Position numbers and translations under genes: made by a program. The notes beneath the pieces are model-generated. The model ran no database searches and was not told the origin of the DNA. It was given only the letters and a program-made list of their open reading frames with translations. Shown here piece by piece: positions 1 to 8,291 of a stretch of DNA of 64,000 nucleotides (its first letter is position 1; each line of letters begins with the position of its first letter). Source of the stretch: an uncultured Litoreibacter sp. (GTDB lineage: Bacteria; Pseudomonadota; Alphaproteobacteria; Rhodobacterales; Rhodobacteraceae); NCBI GenBank assembly GCA_947494435.1, contig CANLUY010000002.1, forward strand, positions 806,001-870,000, given 5' to 3'.

Positions 1-346
1 GATGTGCGTGGCACACGCCAAACTCCGTGACGTTGGTTTGAGTTTTCAACAGTCGAACCATGAAGGCGTCTTGCTCGATGCGATCCATGACGCCAAAGGC
101 AAACATGACGCGATCATTTTGAATGCTGGCGCTTACACCCATACATCTATCGCGCTTATGGACGCCGTGAGTTCTGTTGAGCTTCCGATGATTGAGCTGC
201 ACCTATCCAATGTTCACGCTCGCGAAGACTTCCGGCACAGCTCGTATATCTCAAAGGTTGCGCTGGGTGTTATCTGTGGTTTTGGTGCGCGTGGATATAC
301 GCTCGCGATGGACGCCGCGATTTCACATTTGGGACATAGCGCATGA
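1..346 (+). CDS. aroQ: 3-dehydroquinate dehydratase, type II (C-terminal part)
   Basis: Shikimate-pathway enzyme that dehydrates 3-dehydroquinate to 3-dehydroshikimate in the cytosol. Only about the last 114 residues lie in the window; the N-terminus with the catalytic tyrosine is upstream. The visible part has the type II signatures NAGAYTHTS and LSNVHAREDFR, the second holding the catalytic histidine and substrate-binding residues, and it ends at the length normal for the dodecameric type II family. The stop overlaps the start of the LuxR-type gene by ATGA, so the two are probably co-transcribed. No defect is visible in the part seen. Confidence 0.93.
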   Translation, partial: MCVAHAKLRDVGLSFQQSNHEGVLLDAIHDAKGKHDAIILNAGAYTHTSIALMDAVSSVELPMIELHLSNVHAREDFRHSSYISKVALGVICGFGARGYTLAMDAAISHLGHSA

Positions 347-1098
347 TTGAGCGGTATCTTCATCAGATGACCGACGCGAACTCTATCGAGGACGCGTGGG
401 ACATTCATACAAAACAAATGGCGGGATACGGGTTCGACCGCCTGCTCTACGCCTATACCCGATATGGCACGGGTACATCGTTGGGCGACCTTCAAGACGC
501 GCTTATCCTGACCAATCACGATCCTGCTTATGTCGATGTCTTTATCGGTGAAGGCATGTATTCCAAAGGCCCAATGGTCGCTTGGGCCACTGCGAATACC
601 GGTGCGTGTAGTTGGAATATGATCCACAAACAGATCGCGACAGGAAATGTAACGCCCGAAATGATGGAAGCTATGGCGCTTAATCAACGCCTTGACGTTG
701 TTGCTGGCTACACAATCAGCTTTCACGAAGTCTCGCTACGAGCGAAAGGCGCGATCGGTTTGACTGCAAAGCGCGGCATGACCCAAGACGATGTTGACCA
801 ACTCTGGGCGGAAAGTGGCTCCGACATTGAGTTGGCGAATAAGATCCTACACTTAAAAGTCGTTCAGCTACCGCATACCACCGGCCAAAGACGCAAGCTG
901 ACAGCGCGGCAACGTGAAGTATTGGAATGGGTTGCGGATGGAAAGACGATCCAAGACACCGCGACAATTATGGGCCTGAACCCTGCCACTATCGAAAAGC
1001 ATTTGAGACTGGCACGAGAGTCTCTTGACGTTGACACGACAGCGCAAGCGATTCTGAAGGCCTCCTCTCAGAACCAGTTCTTCCTAATAGAGCGATAA
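343..1098 (+). CDS. LuxR-family transcriptional regulator (solo, divergent autoinducer pocket)
   Basis: 251-residue regulator with an N-terminal autoinducer-binding-like domain (about residues 15-170) and a C-terminal LuxR/GerE helix-turn-helix (about 185-245, core LTARQREVLEW and TIEKHL). Aligned by eye to TraR, the acyl-homoserine-lactone contacts Trp57, Tyr61 and Asp70 correspond here to Tyr63, Phe67 and Gly76, in the stretch PAYVDVF...KGPMV, so binding of an ordinary AHL is doubtful. No luxI-type synthase is in the window. It starts on the ATGA overlap with aroQ and is followed directly by CtrA-like boxes. The family call is firm; ligand and targets are unknown. Confidence 0.88.
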   Translation: MIERYLHQMTDANSIEDAWDIHTKQMAGYGFDRLLYAYTRYGTGTSLGDLQDALILTNHDPAYVDVFIGEGMYSKGPMVAWATANTGACSWNMIHKQIATGNVTPEMMEAMALNQRLDVVAGYTISFHEVSLRAKGAIGLTAKRGMTQDDVDQLWAESGSDIELANKILHLKVVQLPHTTGQRRKLTARQREVLEWVADGKTIQDTATIMGLNPATIEKHLRLARESLDVDTTAQAILKASSQNQFFLIER

Positions 1099-1125
1099 TT
1101 AACAGAGTGTTAACAAAGTGTTAAC
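1099..1125 (+). promoter_or_regulatory. tandem CtrA-type binding boxes
   Basis: Three TTAAC half-sites with regular spacing: TTAAC at 1099-1103, GTTAAC at 1109-1114 and GTTAAC at 1120-1125. Each neighbouring pair fits TTAA-N7-TTAA and the TTAAC-N5-GTTAAC form described for CtrA in Rhodobacterales. They begin one base after the LuxR-type stop codon. The next annotated gene, tsf, is convergent, so the boxes do not front a known gene. They could drive a plus-strand RNA ending at the hairpin at 1383-1411, or act on a neighbour at a distance. Binding is inferred from the motif alone. Confidence 0.55.
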
Positions 1126-1131
1126 AGGCTC

Positions 1132-1149
1132 GGTAAGGGTTCCCTTACC
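1132..1149. repeat. 18-bp inverted repeat
   Basis: GGTAAGGG at 1132-1139 and CCCTTACC at 1142-1149 form a perfect palindrome with a two-base centre, seven bases after the CtrA-like boxes. It could be an operator for a dimeric regulator or the foot of an RNA hairpin. Confidence 0.5.
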
Positions 1150-1184
1150 TTGCATCTGCAGCATTTTTTGGCAGAATAAATGGT

Positions 1185-1415
1185 GTTCCGTGAGTGGTGG
1201 CTTTTGCCATGGGACTTTCGTCGGAGAGGACTTTCTTGGGTTTACAAGAAAGGATTCTTCGATCCGGTTTTCCGGTTCGTTGCCTGCTGCGCCTATAGTC
1301 GACGTGGCAGGCAACATCATTTCACCAAAGAGGCCCCCGACCCGGCTCCCCGGCTCGTCTTACGGGGCTTTGGAATGGAAAAGGCGGCGCCAGAGTCCTT
1401 CTGGCGCCGCCATTT
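1185..1415 (+). ncRNA. possible structured non-coding RNA
   Basis: The 339 bases between the LuxR-type gene and the convergent tsf hold no convincing coding frame. They contain several hairpins: GTTGCCTGC 1279-1287 with GCAGGCAAC 1307-1315, a CCCCG/CGGGG pair near 1352-1372, and the strong GC-rich stem at 1383-1411 followed by a T-rich plus-strand tail. A weak promoter-like pair, TTGCAT 1150-1155 and AGAATA 1173-1178 (17-base spacer), lies just after the CtrA-like boxes, giving an estimated start near 1185. The ends are estimates. The stretch could instead be only the 3' untranslated region of tsf. Confidence 0.3.
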
Positions 1416-1420
1416 ATTTT
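1383..1420. terminator. rho-independent terminator, probably bidirectional
   Basis: A 12-bp perfect stem, GGCGGCGCCAGA at 1383-1394 with its complement at 1400-1411, has a five-base loop. Reading leftwards from tsf the stem is followed by TTTTCC; reading rightwards by a T-rich ATTTATTTT. It sits 26 bases after the tsf stop and fits the end of the rpsB-tsf transcript, and possibly of a plus-strand transcript from the LuxR side. Confidence 0.8.
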
Positions 1421-1437
1421 CGTTCGAACTAAACCAC

Positions 1438-2313
1438 TTAGCCTTTCAGCGCAGCAGCCACTTCCTCAGCGAAGTTTTCTTCTTTTTTCTCAATGCCTTC
1501 GCCGACTTCAAGGCGTGTGAAACCAGTGATTTCTACACCGGCTTCTTTTGCTGCAGCGCCGACCGTCAAGTCAGGGTTCACAACAAAGGATTGGTTCAAA
1601 AGCGTGACTTCAGCCATGTATTTCTTCATACGGCCAACGATCATCTTTTCAATAACAGCTTCAGGTTTGCCGCTCTCGCGCGCAATGTCCATTTGAACCT
1701 GCTTTTCTTTTTCAACAACAGCAGGGTCCAAATCATCTTCGGACAGCGAGGCCGGATTGACGGCAGCAACATGCATTGCAACCTGCTTACCAAACTCTTC
1801 ATTGGCCGCTGAAAGCGCAACCAGAACGCCGATCTTGCCCATACCCGGAGCCGCTGCGTTGTGGACATAAGACACAACAGATGAGCCTTCCAGACGCGCC
1901 ATGCGGCGGACGGACATATTCTCACCAATCGTCGCAACTTTGTCCTTAACAGTGTCTTCGACAGACTTGCCGCCCATGTCAGCTGCTTTCAACGCATCAA
2001 CAACGGAAACGCCTGTTGCAACAGCCGCGATGCCAGACACCATTTCCTGGAACTCAGCATTCTTGCCAACGAAGTCAGTCTCGGAGTTCACCTCGACAGC
2101 AACACCAACGCCACCGTCAGTGTTCACCGCGACCAGACCTTCCGCAGCAGTACGACCGGATTTCTTGGCCGCTTTCGCAAGGCCCTTTGTCCGCAGCCAA
2201 TCAACAGCCGCTTCCATATCGCCATCGTTTTCAGTCAGCGCTTTTTTCGCATCCATCATGCCTGCGCCTGTGGAATCGCGCAGTTCTTTCACCATCGCAG
2301 CAGTAATAGCCAT
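1438..2313 (-). CDS. tsf: translation elongation factor Ts
   Basis: Guanine-nucleotide exchange factor for EF-Tu. 291 residues, normal for alphaproteobacteria. The N-terminal UBA-like segment (residues 1-55, with [20 protein letters not shown]) and the TDFVGKN motif near residue 80 are the family signatures, followed by the core and dimerisation regions. The ATG at 2313 is preceded by AGGAG. It lies 67 bases downstream of rpsB, the usual rpsB-tsf pairing, and ends before the hairpin at 1383-1411. Confidence 0.98.
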   Translation of the reverse strand: MAITAAMVKELRDSTGAGMMDAKKALTENDGDMEAAVDWLRTKGLAKAAKKSGRTAAEGLVAVNTDGGVGVAVEVNSETDFVGKNAEFQEMVSGIAAVATGVSVVDALKAADMGGKSVEDTVKDKVATIGENMSVRRMARLEGSSVVSYVHNAAAPGMGKIGVLVALSAANEEFGKQVAMHVAAVNPASLSEDDLDPAVVEKEKQVQMDIARESGKPEAVIEKMIVGRMKKYMAEVTLLNQSFVVNPDLTVGAAAKEAGVEITGFTRLEVGEGIEKKEENFAEEVAAALKG

Positions 2314-2380
2314 CTCATGGATCTCCTGTAACTAAAGTGGGGTGTCCGAAGGCAGGCCCCCTGCCCTCGGCAAATCTAAC

Positions 2381-3187
2381 TTAGGCTTTGGCTTCTTCAG
2401 CGGGCGCTTCGGCCGCAGCCTCGGCAGGTGCTTCAGCAGCAACGGCTTCTTCAACCGGTGCTTCTTCCGCTGCGCCAAGATCAACGCCAGCCGCGCCCAT
2501 TTGCGCCTGCATGCCGTCAAGAGCCGCACGTGCAACCAGATCGCAATACAAAGCAATCGCGCGCGATGCGTCATCATTGCCCGGGATCAGGTAGTCGATG
2601 CCATCTGGGGAGCAGTTCGTGTCAACCACAGCAATCACTGGGATGCCCAGCTTCTTGGCTTCAGCAATCGCCAGGTCTTCTTTGTTCACGTCGATGACGA
2701 ACAGAAGATCAGGTGTGCCGCCCATCTCGCGGATACCGCCCAAAGAGGCTTGCAATTTGCCTTGGTCACGCTCCATGCCAAGACGCTCCTTCTTGGTCAG
2801 ACCTTCAAAACCGGATTCCATCGACTCGTCGATTTTCTTCAGACGAGAGATTGAGTTCGACACGGTTTTCCAGTTGGTCAGTGTGCCGCCGAGCCAACGG
2901 TGGTTCATGTAATACTGCGCGCATTTCTCTGCGGCTTCCGCAATCGGGCGCTGAGCCTGACGCTTTGTGCCGACGAAGAGAACGCGACCGCCTTTAGCGG
3001 TTGTGTCACGCACAACTTGCAATGCCTGATCCAGCATTGGCACAGTCTGTGTGAGGTCCATGATGTGGATCCCGTTCTTGGAGCCGTAGATATACGGGTC
3101 CATGCGTGGGTTCCAACGTGCGGTCTGGTGACCAAAGTGTACGCCAGCTTCCAAAAGCTGACGGAGCGAGAATTCTGGCAAAGCCAT
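2381..3187 (-). CDS. rpsB: 30S ribosomal protein S2
   Basis: Structural protein of the small ribosomal subunit. The start is set at [12 protein letters not shown] (ATG at 3187, preceded by AAAGGA), eight codons inside the longest frame, which matches the usual S2 beginning and gives 268 residues. The S2 signatures [22 protein letters not shown] and [10 protein letters not shown] are present. The last 40 or so residues are an Ala/Glu/Pro-rich tail, common in Rhodobacterales S2. It is the first gene of rpsB-tsf. Bases 3188-3392 upstream hold its promoter and leader, with a GCGGG/CCCGC hairpin near 3256-3272; S2 autoregulation is known in other bacteria but not shown here. Confidence 0.98.
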   Translation of the reverse strand: MALPEFSLRQLLEAGVHFGHQTARWNPRMDPYIYGSKNGIHIMDLTQTVPMLDQALQVVRDTTAKGGRVLFVGTKRQAQRPIAEAAEKCAQYYMNHRWLGGTLTNWKTVSNSISRLKKIDESMESGFEGLTKKERLGMERDQGKLQASLGGIREMGGTPDLLFVIDVNKEDLAIAEAKKLGIPVIAVVDTNCSPDGIDYLIPGNDDASRAIALYCDLVARAALDGMQAQMGAAGVDLGAAEEAPVEEAVAAEAPAEAAAEAPAEEAKA

Positions 3188-3392
3188 GTCCGTTTTCCTT
3201 TCCGGTTTCAATCCTCAGCGGGGTGTTCAGAGCTGTTGCTCAACCGGTGGACCATTGCGGGATTTCTCCCCGCAGGGCCCGACCCCGCCTGTGAAGTGAG
3301 CGCCGTATAGGCCAATCCCCCCTGCCCTGCAACCCTTTGTTGTACAGCCGCGATCACCGCTTGCCTAGTCATCGCTCAAAGGCCAATAAGTA

Positions 3393-4277
3393 GTGATGAC
3401 GAAACAACCAGACATCCTGTGTATCGGCGCCGTCCTTTGGGACATTATCGGGCGCGCAACAGCCCATATGCGTGTCGGCTCTGATGTTCCTGGCCGCATC
3501 ACGCGGATCCCCGGTGGCGTTGCAATGAACATCGCAATGGCGTTGAAAGCCTACGGCATGACCCCAGCCGTCTTGGCCGCAATCGGGCAAGATGAAGAAG
3601 GTGAAGAGCTGGTGCGTGCCTGTGCGCGGCTGGGCGTCGACGCGTCACATGCCTATCGCTCAGAAGACCTGCCGACAGATATCTACATGGCTGTTGAGGG
3701 GGGCAATGGGCTTATCGCAGCGATCGCGGACGCACATTCACTAGAGGCCGCTGGCGACAAGATACTGCGCCCGCTTTTGGACGGGGGATTGAAGGGTTGG
3801 GACGGCTTGGTGGCTTTGGACGGCAACCTAACGGTCGCCTTGTTGGAACAAATCGCACATGCCCCGGAATTCGCAGCAACCGATCTTCGGGTTGCCCCCG
3901 CCTCACCCGGAAAGGCAGAACGCCTCAGCCCGTTTTTGAAACACCCGCAGGCAACGATTTATGTCAACTTGGAAGAAGCCGGGCTGATTTTGCATCGACC
4001 TTTCAAAACCTCACCAGACGCAGCGGAAGCGTTAATCGCTGACGGTCTGTATCGCGCCGTTGTCACCGATGGCCCGAACCCTGCAAGCGTCGCAAGCCAG
4101 TCTGGAACAACCACGCTTCACCCGCCAGAGGTCCTCGTGACGCGGATCACTGGCGCGGGAGACACATTCATGGCGGCCCACATCGCCGCTGAAGCGCGCG
4201 GGCTTGAAAGCGAGCCTGCACTGCAATCCGCCCTTGATGCGGCTGCCACATATATTTCTGGAGAGAGTTACCAATGA
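3393..4277 (+). CDS. psuK: PfkB-family sugar kinase, probable pseudouridine kinase
   Basis: Ribokinase/PfkB-fold kinase of 294 residues. Early substrate-binding residues are in GRITRIPGGVAMNIA (about 48-60) and the catalytic GAGDTF motif is near residue 255. The gene overlaps psuG by ATGA, which points to pseudouridine kinase making pseudouridine 5'-phosphate for PsuG. The frame opens with GTG at 3393 followed at once by ATG at 3396; either may be the start. It is divergent from rpsB. The PfkB family call is very strong; the substrate is inferred from the neighbour. Confidence 0.88.
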   Translation: MMTKQPDILCIGAVLWDIIGRATAHMRVGSDVPGRITRIPGGVAMNIAMALKAYGMTPAVLAAIGQDEEGEELVRACARLGVDASHAYRSEDLPTDIYMAVEGGNGLIAAIADAHSLEAAGDKILRPLLDGGLKGWDGLVALDGNLTVALLEQIAHAPEFAATDLRVAPASPGKAERLSPFLKHPQATIYVNLEEAGLILHRPFKTSPDAAEALIADGLYRAVVTDGPNPASVASQSGTTTLHPPEVLVTRITGAGDTFMAAHIAAEARGLESEPALQSALDAAATYISGESYQ

Positions 4278-5182
4278 GTTTGCCTTTGATCCGTTCAGCA
4301 GAAGTTGCCGCAGCAACCTCGGCAGGTCGACCAATCGTCGCGCTTGAAAGCACCATTATAACCCATGGCATGCCCTACCCGCAGAATGTCGAAATGGCCC
4401 GCGGCGTGGAACAGATCATACGTGACGAGGGCGCGACGCCCGCAACCATCGCCGTCATGGATGGGACCTTACATGTGGGACTTGAAGACGAACAGTTAAC
4501 ACAACTGGCAAAAACGCCCGATGCCGCGAAACTCAGCCGCGCTGATATGGCGATATGTGTTGCGCAAGGGGGAACGGGCGCCACGACAGTTGCCGCGACA
4601 ATGATCGGTGCGATGCTTGCGGGTATTGAGGTCTTTGCAACGGGTGGCATTGGCGGCGTTCACCGCGGCGCGGAGCAGAGTTTTGACATCTCCGCTGATC
4701 TTCAGGAATTGGCGCAAACGCCGGTCACGGTCGTTGCAGCAGGTGCGAAGGCAATTCTCGACATTCCCAAAACTCTTGAGACTTTGGAAACTCTTGGTGT
4801 TCCCGTTATCGCATTTGGTCAAGACAGTTTGCCTGCCTTCTGGTCGTCGACCTCGGACCTTAAGGCCCCGCAACGTCTGGACCGTGCCGAAGATATTGCA
4901 AAAGCCCACCGGATGCGCGCAGACCTAGGTGTGCCTGGCGGTCAGCTCATTGCAAACCCTGTTCCAAAGAGCGCTGAAATTCCACAAGCAGATATCGAAC
5001 CGATGATCGCGCAAGCGTTGCAAGAAGCAGAGGCTCAAAACATTACGGCAAAAGACGTCACGCCGTTTCTGTTGCAACGCATCTACGAGCTGTCTGATGG
5101 TCGGTCCCTTGAGACAAACATCGCGCTTGTGCGCAACAACGCCCGCTTGGCCGCACGGATCGCATGCGCGCTCGTCACTTAA
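4274..5182 (+). CDS. psuG: pseudouridine-5'-phosphate glycosidase
   Basis: Cleaves the C-C glycosidic bond of pseudouridine 5'-phosphate to uracil and ribose 5-phosphate, allowing recycling of modified RNA nucleosides. 302 residues, family-typical. Signatures seen include VALESTIITHGMPYP (about 23-37), GGTGATTVAATM near 97-108, FATGGIGGVHRGAE near 118-131 and the C-terminal TNIALVRNNARLAA. The start overlaps the psuK stop by four bases, so the pair forms a small operon. No terminator was recognised in the 92 bases before the next gene. Confidence 0.96.
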   Translation: MSLPLIRSAEVAAATSAGRPIVALESTIITHGMPYPQNVEMARGVEQIIRDEGATPATIAVMDGTLHVGLEDEQLTQLAKTPDAAKLSRADMAICVAQGGTGATTVAATMIGAMLAGIEVFATGGIGGVHRGAEQSFDISADLQELAQTPVTVVAAGAKAILDIPKTLETLETLGVPVIAFGQDSLPAFWSSTSDLKAPQRLDRAEDIAKAHRMRADLGVPGGQLIANPVPKSAEIPQADIEPMIAQALQEAEAQNITAKDVTPFLLQRIYELSDGRSLETNIALVRNNARLAARIACALVT

Positions 5183-5274
5183 GAAACACTGAGTTGTGTC
5201 GAAGGGCGCTTGTGCCTGCTTTATTCCGACCTTACGTTACGCTGGTGCCTGCCCTATTATAAGTACAGCCTGAC

Positions 5275-6009
5275 ATGCCCGACAGCCAATCCAATAGCGA
5301 CCCAAAGCGCCGCCCCTATCGGCCCGGCATATTTTCACGCATCCGTGGTAACTTCCTTGCGGGCCTCATCGTCATCGCACCGATCGGGCTTACGCTTTAC
5401 TTGATCTGGACCGTTGTCGGCTGGATCGACAGTTGGGTCTGGCCGTTTATCCCCAATGGCTACCAGCCAGAAGAGCTCGTCAACTGGGCAATGGGCTATC
5501 CCGAAAACCGCATTTCAGTAAATGTGCGTGGTATTGGTGTTGTCATCTTCCTGATTTTTACGGCGCTTGTCGGGTGGGTCACCAAAGGCTTCATGGGCCG
5601 GTCTTTGCTGCGAATTGGCGAAACCTTCGTTGATCGCATGCCCGTCGTGCGGTCTATCTATTCCGGCGTTAAGCAGATTGCTGAGACCGTATTTTCGCAG
5701 CGCGATACGTCTTTCGACAAAGCATGTCTCGTGGAATATCCGCGCCGTGGCATTTGGGCGATTGCGTTCATCTCAACCAGCGCCAAGGGGGAGATTGCGG
5801 GCGGTATCCCTGTAGAAGAACAAAAAGTCTCCGTCTTTCTGCCAACCACTCCAAACCCGACCTCAGGGTTTCTGCTGTTTGTGCCTAAAAGCGATATCAT
5901 TGAATTGGACATGAGTGTCGAAGACGCCGCAAAATTGGTGATCTCAGCGGGGCTGGTCTATCCCAATGATAAAAACCCGTCAGAGCCACCGAAACTTGCC
6001 GCAGAATGA
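5275..6009 (+). CDS. DUF502 family membrane protein
   Basis: 244-residue inner-membrane protein. Two hydrophobic segments are visible, about residues 20-47 (LAGLIVIAPIGLTLYLIW) and 83-102 (VVIFLIFTALVGWV), followed by the conserved soluble DUF502 part with RMPVVRSIYSGVKQI and a TTPNPTSGF motif. The molecular function of the family is not established. The last 52 bases overlap, tail to tail, with the saccharopine dehydrogenase-like gene on the other strand. The nearest upstream gene, psuG, is 92 bases away and is functionally unrelated. Confidence 0.9.
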   Translation: MPDSQSNSDPKRRPYRPGIFSRIRGNFLAGLIVIAPIGLTLYLIWTVVGWIDSWVWPFIPNGYQPEELVNWAMGYPENRISVNVRGIGVVIFLIFTALVGWVTKGFMGRSLLRIGETFVDRMPVVRSIYSGVKQIAETVFSQRDTSFDKACLVEYPRRGIWAIAFISTSAKGEIAGGIPVEEQKVSVFLPTTPNPTSGFLLFVPKSDIIELDMSVEDAAKLVISAGLVYPNDKNPSEPPKLAAE

Positions 6010-7631
6010 TCCAGATCGCTGCGCGTCAGTGATCCCCGATAGTGGACGACCAACCCTGCAATCGGCGCGCTGAGCTTCACATCGAATTGAAATACGCCGT
6101 CCTCATCGAATTCTGCCGTGTCAGAAATTGGCAAGGACCAACGCGGCATGGGTAAGCCCAAAAACCACCCTCGGCTGACATTCATCTGCATCCGTCCGTC
6201 AGAAACTGGCAAGTCCAATTCAAATGCGAAGGGCCCAAACTGCTCGCGGACTTTACCCTCACCAGCGTTTGACAAAACGGACGTAAATCGCTGCCCGTCA
6301 AAGTTGCGGGTCCAATGCTCTTTGGTGCCGATACGCTCCATTGTCACAGTAAGAGGTGTCTGCTGTTTCTCCGGTGGAAAGCGGAAAACTAATGCTATTA
6401 GGCGTGCAAGGCTTGATTTGCCCCGTGCCACAGAGGCAGAACCGACCATCTCATGCCTGTCCCATAGATCATGCGCCGCCTTGTAGCTTGGAGGCATATC
6501 AGACCAAGCCTCCGGCCCGATTGCCACTTCGAACAACGGCGTACGCTCTTGTGCTTGCCTGTCAAAAACGCCTGTGAGCTTGGCTAAGGCGGCTTCAACC
6601 TCACCCAACGTGATGCAGAACAATGCAGGTGATGAACCGGCAGACATCTTACCCGACGCAATGTGTCTGGCCAAAAGCAAGGCCGGAACAGACGGGACAA
6701 AGGGCCCCTTTCCTTCCGACATGTGCAACCGCCATGCGCGAGCAACAGGGTGTCCATGCGCGTCTCGACCGCAGACTGTCACAGTCATTCCACCTTGGTC
6801 GGACCCAAACCAGCGCAACAGATTTGCACTGAACAACATCAATCCTGTCAGCCGATCCAGTCGCGGCAAAAGCCCTTTGCGATGCAGCCACCCAAACGCC
6901 CTCAGCCCGTGATGCATCACCGCAAGTTCAAGCCCTGCGCGAAAAACCACGGACCGGGCTTTGAACGTGTCAGGAAACAACTTCAAATCTGGCGCGCCAA
7001 TCGGCGAGGCAGGACGGCGCAGCCCTTTTGGCAAGCCACGCGTGACCGCACCAGACCACGCAGGGCTTTCAACCCATTGATTGCTTCGCCATTGGGCAAG
7101 CGGCCGTCCAACTTGCGACAGGATCGCCTCCATTACAGATCGCCCGCGCGGTGCGCGGTTCCCCGGAAGAATCGCGGTGTCGATCAGGGTTACCTCGACC
7201 AGGTCTTTAGATAGCTCCACCACAACCGCGCTGCTGATCGCAGGCACCGTTGAGACGCCGGACAGTACCACAACGCCCGCCGCTTTTGCCCGCTCATCCA
7301 ACGATGTGATCGAGGTCGTGAAATCCGCGTCGTCGGATAGGTCGAGGTAGTGGCAGCCGCACTCTATTGCGAGTTCCGCCAATGGTGCGCTTGCGTAGCT
7401 TTGAAACGGCCCAATTGCGTCGATGAGTATATCCACACCGTCCAGCGCCGCCCGAACGGCTGCCAGATCACTTTTGTCCAACGCCAGAGGCTGACCGCCG
7501 AACTCTTCCGTGAACGCGCGTGCTTTGGCCTCGGATCGTCCGGAGACGATCACCTCAAACCCATCTTCAATCAGCAATCGTGCGGCACGCCCACCGAAGA
7601 CACCATAGCCGCCTAAAACGAGGATCTTCAT
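5958..7631 (-). CDS. saccharopine dehydrogenase-like NAD(P)-binding protein with C-terminal DUF4166
   Basis: 557-residue two-part protein. Residues 1-130 form a Rossmann fold (LVLGGYGVFGGRAARLL) of the saccharopine dehydrogenase NADP-binding type, with the paired motifs DAIGPF and CHYLDLSDD. Residues from about 370 to the end match the DUF4166 pattern (MPPSYKAAHDLW, RFPPEK, EHWTRNFDGQRF). The substrate is unknown; related proteins are annotated only as probable oxidoreductases. Its ATG overlaps the DCC-family gene stop by four bases, indicating translational coupling. The 3' end runs 52 bases into the convergent DUF502 gene. Confidence 0.85.
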   Translation of the reverse strand: MKILVLGGYGVFGGRAARLLIEDGFEVIVSGRSEAKARAFTEEFGGQPLALDKSDLAAVRAALDGVDILIDAIGPFQSYASAPLAELAIECGCHYLDLSDDADFTTSITSLDERAKAAGVVVLSGVSTVPAISSAVVVELSKDLVEVTLIDTAILPGNRAPRGRSVMEAILSQVGRPLAQWRSNQWVESPAWSGAVTRGLPKGLRRPASPIGAPDLKLFPDTFKARSVVFRAGLELAVMHHGLRAFGWLHRKGLLPRLDRLTGLMLFSANLLRWFGSDQGGMTVTVCGRDAHGHPVARAWRLHMSEGKGPFVPSVPALLLARHIASGKMSAGSSPALFCITLGEVEAALAKLTGVFDRQAQERTPLFEVAIGPEAWSDMPPSYKAAHDLWDRHEMVGSASVARGKSSLARLIALVFRFPPEKQQTPLTVTMERIGTKEHWTRNFDGQRFTSVLSNAGEGKVREQFGPFAFELDLPVSDGRMQMNVSRGWFLGLPMPRWSLPISDTAEFDEDGVFQFDVKLSAPIAGLVVHYRGSLTRSDLDHSAASFGGSDGFLSLG

Positions 7632-8086
7632 TGAAGCAACCGACGCTGAACGCAGGGATCAGGCATTGCACACATATCTGCACGCCCCATGACCTTGTAC
7701 CTATTGCGCGCGACCAGACCGTATAAAGCATCGCGCACCGCAGCTGGCAAAACCTTTAACACGGCAAGGACCTTCCACACACCTCCCAGCGTTTCACCGA
7801 CCTCAACCATCGCATCAAGGGAGCTATAGCCGGATCCGTCTTTCAGATAGAGCCATGAAAGCGGGTCCGCCGGATCCATTTCGAAATGGCGCATCAGGGC
7901 GGTTCCAAGTGGCGATTGCATCGGAATGATCCGAAAGGCATTCTGACGGTCCGCGCGTGCAATCCATTTTGCGCCGCGCGAGCACAGGCCGCACTGCGCG
8001 TCCATCACGGTTAAAGACCCTGTGTCAGGAAATTCCGGAACATCCGGATCGTCGCGCCAAGAATATGGCGAGTTGAGAACACGCAT
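7628..8086 (-). CDS. DCC-family (DUF393) thiol-disulfide oxidoreductase-like protein
   Basis: 152 residues from the ATG at 8086; that start is chosen because GGAAGGGAGAG lies just upstream, although the frame opens seven codons earlier at 8107. The family signature D-x-x-C-x-x-C is seen as MDAQCGLCSRGAKWIAR, giving a CxxC pair in a thioredoxin-like fold. The C-terminal RYKVMGRADMC is also typical. The gene overlaps the DUF4166 gene by ATGA and follows the entericidin-like gene in the same direction. The physiological substrate is unknown. Confidence 0.85.
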   Translation of the reverse strand: MRVLNSPYSWRDDPDVPEFPDTGSLTVMDAQCGLCSRGAKWIARADRQNAFRIIPMQSPLGTALMRHFEMDPADPLSWLYLKDGSGYSSLDAMVEVGETLGGVWKVLAVLKVLPAAVRDALYGLVARNRYKVMGRADMCAMPDPCVQRRLLQ

Positions 8087-8153
8087 GCCGCTCTCCCTTC
8101 CCACCATACATAGGAGTGTTAGCCGCCCTGCCCCAGAGCGTTATCGTCGCACC

Positions 8154-8270
8154 TCAAAGGGCGCGCCGTACCGCCTTGCTCGTCTGCTTCACGTCTTCCG
8201 CCGCTCCTTCAACCGTGTTGCACGCGACAAGGGCTGAAAGGGCCGTCATGACAATTAGTATTCTGCTCAT
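8154..8270 (-). CDS. entericidin A/B-like small lipoprotein
   Basis: A 38-residue frame: a hydrophobic N-terminus (MSRILIVMTALSALVA), a lipobox-like LVAC with cysteine at position 17, then NTVEGAAEDVKQ and a short basic tail. This is the layout of entericidin-type bacteriolytic mini-lipoproteins, whose mature part starts C-N-T-x-x-G-x-x-x-D. It starts 21 bases after the stop of the peptide-binding-protein gene and precedes the DCC gene, so it is probably part of the same minus-strand transcript. The ribosome-binding site is weak (GAGCAG). No antidote-like partner is seen beside it. Confidence 0.75.
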   Translation of the reverse strand: MSRILIVMTALSALVACNTVEGAAEDVKQTSKAVRRAL

Positions 8271-8291
8271 TTTTCTGCTCTTTTTCAGGTT

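Noticed and set aside
1180-1812. 210-codon plus-strand frame across the luxR-tsf gap and into tsf
   Set aside because: It runs antisense through most of the tsf coding region, has no ribosome site, and its composition (many Phe, Arg and Cys) looks like a shadow of tsf.
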